Below, one piece after another: positions 54,771 through 64,000 of a DNA stretch of 64,000 nucleotides. The position numbers and the translations under genes were made by a program. Origin of the DNA: Scilla litardierei (taxonomy: Eukaryota > Streptophyta > Magnoliopsida > Asparagales > Asparagaceae); NCBI GenBank assembly GCA_030789695.1, contig CM061139.1:195831641-195895640 (forward strand), read 5' to 3'. Positions within the stretch are counted from its first letter, which is position 1; every line of letters begins with the position of its first letter. Under the pieces are notes generated by a model. It searched no databases and was not told the origin of the DNA. It saw only the letters and a list, made by a program, of their open reading frames with translations.

Positions 54771-56282
54771 CCTCGTCAAATCTGCATCAGCCTCTATCTC
54801 TCTACTCAAGGGCTCCCAATCCAAGAGGATGGGTGCGGATATGGCTGCTACCTCCGCAATCTCCTCGCGGCGTGACAGGGCGTCAGCCGCCTTGTTCTCC
54901 AGGCCTGGGCGGTACTGTATCTCGAATGTAAAGTGCACCAGCTTGGAGAGACATCTCTGATGCTCCTCGGTAACCATACGCCGCTCCAATAAGTACTTCA
55001 GACTCCGCTGGTCGGTCCGCACTACGAACTTTCTACCCAACAGGTAGGGCCGCCACTTCTGAATAGCAAGTACAATCGCCATCAGCTCCCTCTCATAAAC
55101 TGACTTCAGCCTCGCCCATGCTGACAGGGTCTGGCTAAAGAAAGCAATGGGCCTCTGGTCCTGCATCAAAACTGCCCCTAGGCCATACCCTGATGCGTCG
55201 GTGTCTATCACAAAAGGTCTGCTGAAATCTGGGAGCCCCAAAACTGGCACCGACGTCATCGCCTGCTTCAGGGCCTCAAATGCCCTGGTAGCCTCCTCGC
55301 TCCAGTGGAAGTTGTCTTTCTTCAGTTGCTCGGTGAGAGACCAAGCAATCGTGCTATATCCCTGGACAAACTTCCTGTAATACCCTGTCAACCCCAAAAA
55401 CCCGCGCAGTCCCCGTAAGGTAGAGGGTACAGGCCAATCTAACATGGCTGCAATCTTGGTCCTGTCGGCTGCCACTCCCTCTGCTGATACCACGTGGCCC
55501 AAGTACTCCACCTGTGGCTGGCCGAACAGACACTTCTTCTTATTCGCACAGAGTTGCTGCTCCTGTAGCTCATGCAGCACTGCTCTCAGATGTCCCACGT
55601 GCTCCTCCATACTGCGGCTGTACACCAATATGTCATCAAAGAAGACCAACACGAACCTCCTCAGGAAAGGTCGGAAGACCTTGTTCATCAAAGCCTGGAA
55701 TGTCGCCGGTGCATTTGTCAAGCCGAATGGCATGACTAGGAACTCATAATGCCCCTCGTGAGTCCTAAATGCGGTCTTTGGCACGTCGGCCGCCCTCATC
55801 CGTATCTGATGGTACCCCGACTTCAAATCAATTTTGGAAAAATAAGCTGCCCCGTGGAGTTCATCCAAAAGCTCATCTATCACAGGAATGGGGAATTTAT
55901 CTGCCACTGTTTCCTTATTGAGGGCCCTGTAATCCACGCAGAATCTCCAGCTGCCATCCTTCTTCTTCACCAACAGTACTGGGCTAGAAAAAGGGCTAGT
56001 GCTCGGTTGGATCACCCCTGCATGCAGCATCTCCTCCACCAACCGCTCTATCTCATCCTTCTGTACCTGAGGGTACCTGTAAGGCCGCACACTAATGGGG
56101 GACACGCCCTCTCTCAAAACAATGGCGTGCTCATGATCTCTGTGGGGTGGCAGCCCCTGCGGTGTCTGGAAGGCCTCCTCAAACTGTGCCAACAGCTCCT
56201 CGACCTCCGGTGCTACCGTCTGTGGGGTGTCCTCACTCTGTACCGACGCTGTCACTGCCTGTAGCTCCACCAAATATCCCCC
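54771..56282 (-). pseudogene. Chromovirus reverse transcriptase and RNase H, 3' end cut by insertion
   Basis: The open frame runs from 56438 to 54579; residues below are counted from 56438. RT spans about 120-330 ([31 protein letters not shown], active site [12 protein letters not shown] at about 264-274). RNase H is about 405-525 ([42 protein letters not shown]). All catalytic acidic residues are present. From residue 557 the frame enters the antisense of inner-element gag and runs 62 more codons to a stop. Upstream, the frame differs from gag-protease, with a switch at a C5 run (56278-56282). The product would copy element RNA to DNA. Confidence 0.85.
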
Positions 56283-58300
56283 TCCTGTGGTGTGGTAGCC
56301 CTGGTCATGGCCTTGTAAGACACCTGGGAACGACAAAGGCTGGGGTCCCCCTGTAGCACGACTGTCCGACCCTCGTGCTGATACTCCATCCTCAGCAGCT
56401 TCCAATTGGTCCTGGTCTCCCCGAGGGTCTGTAACCACTTCATCCCCAGGATGACGTCTGTACTTCCCAGCTCCAAGGGCAGGAAATCGGCGACGATCTG
56501 CTCCCCCTGAACCGCCACAACCACCCCGTGACAGACACCAGTGCTATGTGTCACCTGTCCCGTGCCGAGCATCACTCCATACCTCCCAGTGCCGCTCATC
56601 TGCAAACCTTGTGCCTCCGCCAGTCTGCTGGAAATAAAATTGTGGGTGGCCCCACTATCGATCAAAACTATCGCCTCCTGGCTGCCCACCTGTCCCACCA
56701 ACTTCATGGTGTGGTTCGGTGTGAACCCCACCACGAAGTTGAGGGACACCTCTGCAAGGTCTAAGTGTTGATGCTCCATCTCCTCCTCGTCCTCTCCTGC
56801 CTCTAGGGTGATGACCTCGTCCTCTCCCTCCTCATCGCCAGCTATAAGTATCTGGAGAGTCCGAGCGGCGCATCGGTGTCCGGGGGTGAACTTCTCATCA
56901 CATCTGAAGCACAGCCCCTTCAACCGCTTCTCCCGTATCTCAGCATCTGTCATCCTCCGCACCTGCCCCCCACCACGGGGCTCCTGCCTCCTGTCAGTAC
57001 CGCTCCCGGCTGCGGCCGTCACCCCCTGCCCTGGGGTGGTCCCTGTCGTAGGTGCTGTCCTCTGGCCTGCAGTAGCTGCCTGGCTCCGGAATGTGGCCCC
57101 TCCCCACGTCCCGCGGGCCCTCCGCTCTGTATCCTGGTGATCCTCTACCTTCCTGGCCAGTGTCATCATTCCCCGCAACCCAACGGGCTCGAACTGCCTC
57201 AGCCCCGACCGCACCGTGGGCTTCAGCCCCTTCATGAAACAGCCCTCTAGAGACTCCTCAGAGACTCCCCGAACTCGGTGGCAGAGCGACTCGAACTTCT
57301 TGATGTAATCACCCACGCTCCCCTCCTGCTTCAGAGAGTACAGTCTCTCGAACACGCCGCCAGCCGGACCTCCGCCAAATCGCTCCGTCAAAAGCGTCGT
57401 AAACTCAGCCCAGGTCTGAAAAGGCTGCTGCTGATCGGTCCAACGGAACCAACCCAAAGCCTCTCCCTCCAGACAGACCCCTATGGCCCGCAGCCAATCC
57501 TCCCCTGGTACAGCGGACACCTCCAAGTACCTCTCCACCCGGTACAGCCAGTCATCTGGGTCGCCTCCCTCAAACACAGGCACCTCCAGCTTCCTCAGTC
57601 GCCTCTCGCCAGCAAATCCCCCTCTCTCCTGCGGCTGGAAACCTCCCCTGGGCTGATATCCCTGTCGCCTGTCTGGAATGTAAGCCTCAGCCCGCTCACG
57701 GTAACCTCCCCCTGCTCCATGTCCCTGCCAGTCTCCTGGAGGGTACCCAAACTCCGTCTGGTGGCCTCCTGGGGGGTCCTGGTGCGCTCTCCAGTCTCCT
57801 GTAAATCCCCCAAAGGGTGGGGGCTGAATCGGTGGCCCCCCTGTGGTCTGCTGGTGGCTGCCATTCTGTAGAAATCCTCCGCCAGGTCCTCCAAAGGGCT
57901 GAAATCCCCCAAACTGAGCTCCACGGACCTCGGGCGGGCCTCCCGGAGGCCGAACAATCGTCGAAAGCGGCTGTCGGGCATCCTGGGGGGTCGGTGGGCG
58001 CCCCCAGTGATCAGGTGGGCCTCGGGTCCCCCACCTGGGGTCGGCCGAGGCCCCCCAGGCCGCCGCCTGGGCCGGCCGGCCCTGGAATTGGGCCGGCGGG
58101 CCCCAGGCGGCGGCAGCAAGGCCTGCCGAGGCCGCCGGGGGGGCGGCAGGTTCGCCCGCCCCTCCCAAGCCCCCGGCGGCCCTCCGCCGCCTCCATTGAG
58201 GTTCGCCGACCCCCCAGGATTGTTTTGGGGGGCCGGCGGCCAAGTGGGGGTGGCCGGGGGTTGTTGATGAGTCGGAAAAACTCCCCCGGTCATTTGTTCG
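56252..58300 (-). pseudogene. Chromovirus gag (capsid, zinc knuckle) and protease
   Basis: The frame is open from 58300 to the stop at 56252. A G/P/A/W-rich linker comes first. Next is the capsid domain (KLEVPVFEGGDPDDWLYRVE through FVEPVGL-like residues), a zinc knuckle (CFRCDEKFTPGHRC), then retropepsin ([32 protein letters not shown]). It is in a different frame from the N-terminal gag piece (58290-58718) and from RT. Its organisation matches the intact gag at 617-3130. Two frame changes, each at a homopolymer or short run, could be mutations or sequencing errors. Confidence 0.8.
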
Positions 58301-58718
58301 TCACGGCGCGGCGGTGCGTGGTCTTGATGGGTCCCCCACGTGTTGTCTTCTTGGTCAAAGCCGCCGTCTTCGTCAAATCCCGGATGTTCTTCAAAAAAAT
58401 TGCTTTTTTACCTTTGTCCTTCGCCAAAGGTGGCTCCTTTTTGCTCGGATCCGCCCTTGGGATAAGATGAGCGGTCAACGCCGCTATGGCCTCCGTCAAT
58501 TCCGAAAGTTTTGCATCCGTTTTCACTTGATTTGCTTGTATCTCCGCCATCTTGGCCTCCGTCTTCTCTTGATTTTCTTTGATCTCCTTCCGGATCTCCG
58601 CGGCCGTCTCGGCGTCTTCCTTCCTTAGATCGATGAAACCCTTGCTGATTTGGGCTTCAATCCTCTCAACATTCCCCTCCAAGATTTCGATCCGCTCCGT
58701 TGCACGCGTGTTTGCCAT
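58290..58718 (-). pseudogene. Chromovirus gag N-terminal segment (142 codons)
   Basis: The ATG at 58716-58718 lies 8 bp after the PBS. The segment is helical and charged (RIEILEGNVERIEAQISKGF, then E/K-rich), a probable coiled coil like the start of the intact gag at 3130. It ends at TGA 58290-58292, overlapping the open frame that continues gag. A one-base difference in an A3 run at 58293-58295 accounts for the break. Confidence 0.7.
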
Positions 58719-58726
58719 GGATCAAA

Positions 58727-58740
58727 CCGCTCTGATACCA
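58727..58740 (-). other. Primer binding site of the chromovirus (tRNA-iMet)
   Basis: Minus strand TGGTATCAGAGCGG, 3 bp from the 5' LTR; a full match to the plant iMet PBS. Confidence 0.85.
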
Positions 58741-58743
58741 ATT

Positions 58744-59163
58744 TGATGCGACTAGGGCTTTTTGTGGGGAATAAAGGTAGGGTTTTTATGGCTCGTGGAC
58801 TACTAATCTAGGGTTTGATAGGGAAGATCAGATCTGAACTAGTATTTTAATTGCGAATAAAATAGATCTAGGGCTACAACTAATTAATTAGCAACTAGGA
58901 ATTAATCTAGAGAACTAGAAATAGAAAATACCTTGATCAAATCTTCGATAAAAGCCACCCTAGGGCCGGCCGGCCCCTTTATTGGGGGAGGGGTTAATAA
59001 TTGTCCAATTACCCCTTTGCCCTCCCCACTTGTGAGAAATCACAAGTTTGGGACCGGGTCCAAGTTGGACCCAAGTCGTCGCCTCCGATGGTAGACCCGC
59101 ATCCCTTGAACCGGACCCCCATCCTTACTAGCCGCCTCCTCCTCTTGCCGCAGGGCCGCATCA
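58744..59163 (-). repeat. 5' LTR of the chromovirus (420 bp)
   Basis: Pairs with 40721-41140; about three single-base differences by eye. Confidence 0.9.
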
Positions 59164-59168
59164 AGATT
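59164..59168. repeat. Target-site duplication AGATT (right)
   Basis: Matches 40716-40720. Confidence 0.85.
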
Positions 59169-59534
59169 ACATGTGAATTAGGTTACATGGAACAAAGTAT
59201 CTCGTTGACAAAAGCCATCATGTTCTTTACATGTCTAAATATATCAACATAGTGTTGGAAAATGATAACATGATATCATTTGATTCTCTTTTCCATAAGG
59301 TTTTAATGATATAAACACATATATTATTTTAATATCAACTCTCTCTATACAGATAATCTATTTCAACATCATAGTTGTGCTCTACTCAATTCTTCAAGTT
59401 CTTTTGCAAGAAGAATTACAATCAATATGAAGCTCGAGCAATATTGTCATATTATATAACTTCACTCTTGTAATCTGTATCGAGTTGTAATTTTCTTTTT
59501 TATCACTTCTTGAAATTAGATTGTTAAAGCCATA
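59169..59534. other. Flank of the nested element, no feature seen
   Basis: AT-rich, no ORF or repeat recognised. Confidence 0.4.
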
Positions 59535-60046
59535 TGGGTTTTCGCCTATCCGTCCCTTAAATCATGTGTATTTTGATAAGTGTCCCTTAAATCTGAGTAT
59601 TTTCTCTCAAGTTCCTCAAATCTTAAACTTTAACATAAATAGTCCATCTCTCTAATTTTCTGTTAAAATCTAACATAAGAGGGAATTTTCTGTTAGATGT
59701 TGGTTAGGGCTTGGGGGCTTTTGGTTGGGTGTTGTATGTGTGTCCGAGCGGCTCACGAAGAGGTGGTGGTTTTCATAGGCGGTGGTGGAGGCGGTGCTGC
59801 CGCTGCCTCCGCCCAAAACTAAATGAGGGGGTGTTTTGGGGTGGTTAATTGTTAATTTGTGTTTAATTCTTAATTAATTAACTATAATTAGTATTTAATC
59901 GTTCGATTAACTCTTTAACAGAGTATAAGCTAGAGGGACTATTTAAGTTAAAGTTTAAGATTTGAGAGACATGAGAACAAATTCTCATATTTAAGGGACT
60001 AATATCAAAATACGGAAGATTTAAAGGATGATATCAAAAAATCCAA
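59535..60046. mobile_element. MITE with long imperfect TIRs (about 510 bp)
   Basis: The left arm (59538-59673) pairs with the right arm (59918-60045). Shared words include tcaaatcttaaactttaac and aaatagtcc with their complements. Long TIRs suggest a Mutator-like origin; target duplication was not resolved. Confidence 0.55.
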
Positions 60047-60049
60047 AAT

Positions 60050-61058
60050 TCTAAGTCCTAACCTTCTTTGGTCAACTAGAACTTTTCCCTGGTCGACTAA
60101 CTCCTTTGTGTAACTTCGGTTACTTAGTCTTAGTCGACTACCACTTTTCCAAATCGCGTAACACATTTGCGTAACTTTCATTTTTGATCTTAGTCTACTA
60201 ATAATTTTTCGTAGTCGACCGAGAATTTGCATAAATTTGGACTTTTGGTCCTAGGGACAAAGATTTTCATAGTCGACTAATGCAACTTGTTTAACTTTTT
60301 TAGTCGTCTAACAGATTTTTTCTAGTCGGCTAGAGTCAGTTTCAACGACTCTATTTTTGACCTTTTTTGTGCCTAGTCGACTAACAATTTTTTCTAGTCG
60401 ACTAATAGTAATATTGACAGTTTTTAAAATAGCTATTTTCTTACCGTTTTAAGTAGCTTTTGGCAGTTGTTTGGGACATCCCTTCAGTTCTATAAATATG
60501 ACCCGAACCCATGCCATTCACATGTAGTTTTCTCACACACACTCTCTCTAAAATTTTCAAATTCTATCTAAAGATGTTTTCTTGATTCCTTGGAGAACAA
60601 AGTGTTGATCATTCTCCATAGGAATTCCATCTTCAAGAGTGTTTCTACTACATCTTTCATTCATAAAAGCTTGAAGATTTTTTCACCTTCCTTGTGATTC
60701 ATCTCTCATCATCAAGGATATAGATGATATTATTTCTTACTTTACTTTTGTGGTTGAATCTCTTGTCAAATAGATTGTACAAGTTTGCGACACGGAGAGT
60801 GTTAACATCTTTGTATGTTTTGCGTTTTCGGGGAGCCAGTGGTCATAGTAGAATGAAAATCTCTATGGAGAGTAGTGGATTGGACGTAGGATCAAGAAGA
60901 TCTGAATAAGGATAAATTCTGTGTTTGCAACTGGTTCTTTGTGATCTTTATTTCCGTATTTTTATTGCAAGTTTTATTAACCTTTAATTTGCAATATTCG
61001 TCGTGATATACATTATTCACCCACCTCTAGTGTATTGGTTGTGCCAGGAGATCCAACA
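60050..61058 (+). repeat. Sirevirus-like copia LTR (solo or truncated)
   Basis: It has a TAGTCGACTA palindrome array (60070-60404), TATA box TATAAATA (60491-60498), a leader with ctctctct runs, and an end ttcacccacctctag...ccaaca, a pattern I associate with Sirevirus LTR ends. No PBS follows; the left limit is uncertain. Confidence 0.45.
60131..60404. promoter_or_regulatory. Array of TAGTCGACTA palindromes
   Basis: Perfect copies at 60131, 60270, 60374 and 60395. Variants (TAGTCTACTA, TAGTCGACCG, TAGTCGTCTA, TAGTCGGCTA) lie between them, and GGTCGACTAA lies just upstream. It is about 90 bp upstream of a TATA box. Confidence 0.7.
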
Positions 61059-61356
61059 CATAACAGCAATTCCGCAATTTTGTACATGAAAATAGAAAAG
61101 GAGATTATGCATGTTAAGTTGTTACCAGTATTTTAATAAAAAAAAGCTCTCAATAAAAAAGCTCTCAAATCCTTTCAACATTGTCCACAACACTTCTTAT
61201 ACATCGACACACATCGACAGCTAAATAGTCTGGGAAAGTGGTCATCCAGCACAGGATACGATCATAAGGCCTTCATGAACTCACAAGATCAGATCTCATT
61301 TGTAGCAGGGGGTTTCCCCCCAAGGATGTGTGTGTGTACATAATTACATACTAAAT

Positions 61357-61600
61357 TTTGATTAGGATCCACTCAATAGGATCAAAGATGCGGATCCTAT
61401 CATCTCGGATTTTATACATATAAGCCCAAATCAAAAATCCATTTTGTTTAGCGTGATCTAATACATTTAAACTAGTTAAAAATCCATTTTGTTGAGCGTG
61501 ATCAAAGATGCGGATCCTATCATCCCAGATTTTATACATAGAAGCCCAAATCAAAAATCCATTTTGTTGAGCGTGATCTAATACATTTAAACTAGTTACA
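61357..61600. repeat. Tandem duplication related to MITE A
   Basis: Two copies share gatcaaagatgcggatccta and gtgatctaatacatttaaac (units near 61381-61480 and 61500-61600). The left edge tgattaggatccactc resembles the end of MITE A at 26222. Confidence 0.6.
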
Positions 61601-62116
61601 AATAAAAATTTTCAAATGATTTTGATGTCGTACCCATGCAAAAAGTGACCACAAGATCACTTTTCCAGGAAAGTCGTAAAATGAATCATTTGTTACCCTT
61701 GATGCATGGACAAAACAAATCAAAATTATTTGAATTCTTATTAATAAGTCATTTAAATGTAATCGATCCCATGGAACCCTTGGTTCCAACCCTTGGAGAG
61801 TCCCACACAGTCCATTTAATCCCCACGCATAAACACATGTGTGCACACAAATAAATGGAAAAGTAAACTTACAATAGGGAGTTACCCGTGCCTAATAAGG
61901 ATTTTGTAGACTCCTTCCAACCCCTCTGTTTACTTTCCATTGAAAAATGGGGAAGCATACCCTGGAGTTGTTTTATTCAAACAGTATTATTGCTCCCCAT
62001 TTTATCCATGTCATTTTCTGTTATTCCTTGAAATAGATTCATGGTCCCTTCTTTAACTATAAATGCACTGGGAGGGAGAAAAATGAACACATTCCAATGA
62101 CGGAGAGATGGCTTTT

Positions 62117-62135
62117 GTTTTTTTTTTTTTTTTTG

Positions 62136-62178
<43 letters not shown>
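62117..62178. repeat. T-tract followed by a 42-G homopolymer
   Basis: About 18 T, then gc, then uninterrupted G at 62137-62178. Length may be unreliable in the assembly. Confidence 0.85.
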
Positions 62179-62179
<1 letters not shown>

Positions 62180-63980
62180 TAGAAAGAAACATTCTGAAAT
62201 TACACACAAGAAATTGCTGAAGTGTCCTTGCTGAATTTCATATCGATAATATTTTCCACCACAAAATCCACTACATGCAGAACTCAAGCAACACAGTGGG
62301 ATTTAGGAGGGCATCATGTGAACGCCTTCGTGCCTCTTGGCATTAGGGATAGGAGAGCATTGCAGAATTAACCACCTTCGTGCTTGAAAGAGCAAAGCTA
62401 TAACTATAAAGTCAAGCATGATACTCATAGAACAAAGGCATGACCATTTTGCTTCAGAAGCTACATCGATAGATCGCACTGTTAGCTATTATTTACATGT
62501 GAAAAATGTCCACAAACAAAACAACAAGGTCTTGTCAGATTCTTTTAGATTTTTCTTAGAAATGGAAAAATGAAACATAAAAAATCGTAACAAATGAAAG
62601 CATGAATTATTGTATGTAAAGGTGCCAGTTCCCAAAATAAGGCAGAAGATTTTGTAAGATCTGTGGACTGGGTTTTCTAATGTGCTCCAATGATAAACTT
62701 AGTTAAACTTTCTATATTTGTTTATCAACAAAATAAAGAAGGTAGGTCACCTTTTTAGGAACTTAGATGTTCTTCGGAAAGCGAAGCAGTTCCAATTTGT
62801 TGCTTTGCAGAAATGTAGAAGATCTCTATGTTCAATCATCCGACTGTCGCCAATTATTTTTTGTCAAAAATTTACTATCCAAAAAGCCAAATGGTCTGTG
62901 TTGAACCATCACGACCACAGCTCATGGGAGTCTTTTTAAAAACTAAGAAATTTGTTAGTTTATAAAATACTCCAGCTGTATATTCACAAAAGAAACAGAC
63001 CTTTCCACATGATTATTTTCATGAATCATGATATCCAATATGATTCAATTACAAAAATCATAGAGGCAGCAACAAGCAACGTCCAGGACATAGATCATAA
63101 GAAACAGACATAGCAGATTCAATCTGATGATGTGGTAAATCCAGATTTACAAGCACTAGCTCAATCCTGATCGAGTACATCGTAAATTGTAAAATCGTGA
63201 CAACGTTGCACATTCACAAAAGAGCTATGAAGCACAAATACTTCAAAATGGGTGCCATTTCCGTGTCAGACGACACCTGTACGATACTTGCCCAACACGT
63301 ATCGGAGACACTGAAGCCATATTCAAACTTAAAACCCCAAAAAGTTACTTGTTCAAGCCGGGTCGGTTTTAAAAAAACCTAAAAAATTGAGCATTGGACA
63401 TTTTAGAGCCACATCTTTTAAAACATACAAATATGTACTTCTTAACTAGGTGTGTAATATGTTAACAAAGCTTAAAACATCAGCTGAACCACAGTAGCTA
63501 TTGACTAGACTTTTTAAAGACCTATTTCATTTTGATTTCGTTAGTGGATTAGAAGTTATGGATTTCCGTCATTGAAATTTTATATTTTATATTTATTTAT
63601 TTTAATCGAACACATTCAAATCACGATGAGTTTTTGATGAGTATTATATATACTATATAAATACAAATAATTAAGCATGCACATATGCATTTATATCACT
63701 GTGTCACTGTGTCCTATTATTAAGAATTTCTGATGTCCCCATGTTTGTGTCATGTTGTATACGTGTTTGTGTCTGTCAAAAAAGTAATAAACGGTAGGAA
63801 CCAACATAATGCACTTTGTATACAACCAAATGAGATTTACTTGCCCATATAAAATTTTGAGAACTTTATTTAAAATCGTGTTAATGACTATTTTTCAGCC
63901 TCTCATACACTGGTTCCCTAAGCTAGGTATTCATAAGAGTGCTTTAAGTTTGGTTGTAGTTTTTGTTGAGTTAGATCTGG
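62179..63980. other. Intergenic sequence, no gene recognised
   Basis: Short ORFs (62718-62939, 63197-63382) have no motif I know. AT-rich. Confidence 0.4.
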
Positions 63981-64000
63981 TGTAACGCCCCATACCGGGA
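63981..64000. repeat. Possible LTR start cut by the window end
   Basis: TGTAACGCCCCATACCGGGA resembles the TGTAACG starts at 8372 and 22378. Confidence 0.3.

Larger units (their letters stand above)
40721..59163 (-). mobile_element. Ty3/gypsy chromovirus (6.1 kb) split by a 12.3-kb nested element
   Basis: Two 420-bp LTRs (40721-41140 and 58744-59163) start TGATGCG and end CCGCATCA, differ at about three sites by eye, and are flanked by AGATT. Minus-strand order: PBS, gag, protease, reverse transcriptase, RNase H, insertion 42436-54770, integrase with chromodomain, PPT. Removing the insertion leaves 6108 bp. Short LTRs plus a chromodomain suggest a Reina/Galadriel-like chromovirus; the exact clade needs a tree. 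Two frame breaks in gag-pol and the insertion make it inactive. Confidence 0.9.

Noticed and set aside
62057..62287. Polyproline ORFs on the minus strand
   Set aside because: They are produced by the G homopolymer.

Overview
This is nuclear DNA of a flowering plant. The evidence is an intron-split folate-enzyme gene with plant-type splice sites, a DUF538 gene, a plastid ndhI-ndhG insertion, and Ty1/copia, Ty3/gypsy, Athila-like and hAT elements. The species cannot be named from the sequence. Genes are sparse; most of the 64 kb is nested transposable elements.

1-29.2 kb: the plus-strand 3' half of a 5-formyltetrahydrofolate cyclo-ligase gene. Four exons are visible (4593-4634, 4724-4769, 7408-7478, 29044-29177). 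The last intron is about 21.6 kb. It holds a degenerate copia element split by a 2.66-kb solo gypsy-type LTR, a 3.35-kb hAT transposon with a broken transposase, a plastid DNA insertion, a 742-bp-arm inverted repeat, three fold-back MITEs joined by (AT)n tracts, and an AT-rich minisatellite. At 142-3384, upstream of the first visible exon, lies a small gag-protease retroelement. It looks like an internal-deletion derivative of a chromovirus.

29.2-40.7 kb: a compact DUF538 secreted-protein gene (31529-32023), scattered repeats, a candidate solo LTR, and one unassigned minus-strand terminal exon (38847-39104).

40.7-59.2 kb: a 6.1-kb minus-strand Ty3/gypsy chromovirus with 420-bp LTRs, AGATT target duplication and iMet PBS. 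It is split near the RNase H/integrase boundary by a 12.3-kb plus-strand Athila-like element with 1821-bp LTRs and tRNA-Asp PBS. The inner element encodes a broken gag-protease and an intact 733-codon second ORF, but no reverse transcriptase or integrase, so it would need enzymes supplied in trans.

The most unusual signals are in the inner element. Five hairpins in its LTR leader have different stems but the same 14-nt loop, and that loop contains the self-complementary hexamer TTGCAA. Arrays of the palindrome CTCGGCCGAG precede both the LTR TATA box and a second internal TATA box ahead of ORF2. A surplus PBS-plus-gag segment sits beyond the 3' LTR.

59.2-64 kb: a long-TIR MITE, a Sirevirus-like copia LTR with TAGTCGACTA palindromes, a 42-G homopolymer, and an LTR-like start at the window edge. 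No gene is recognised there.
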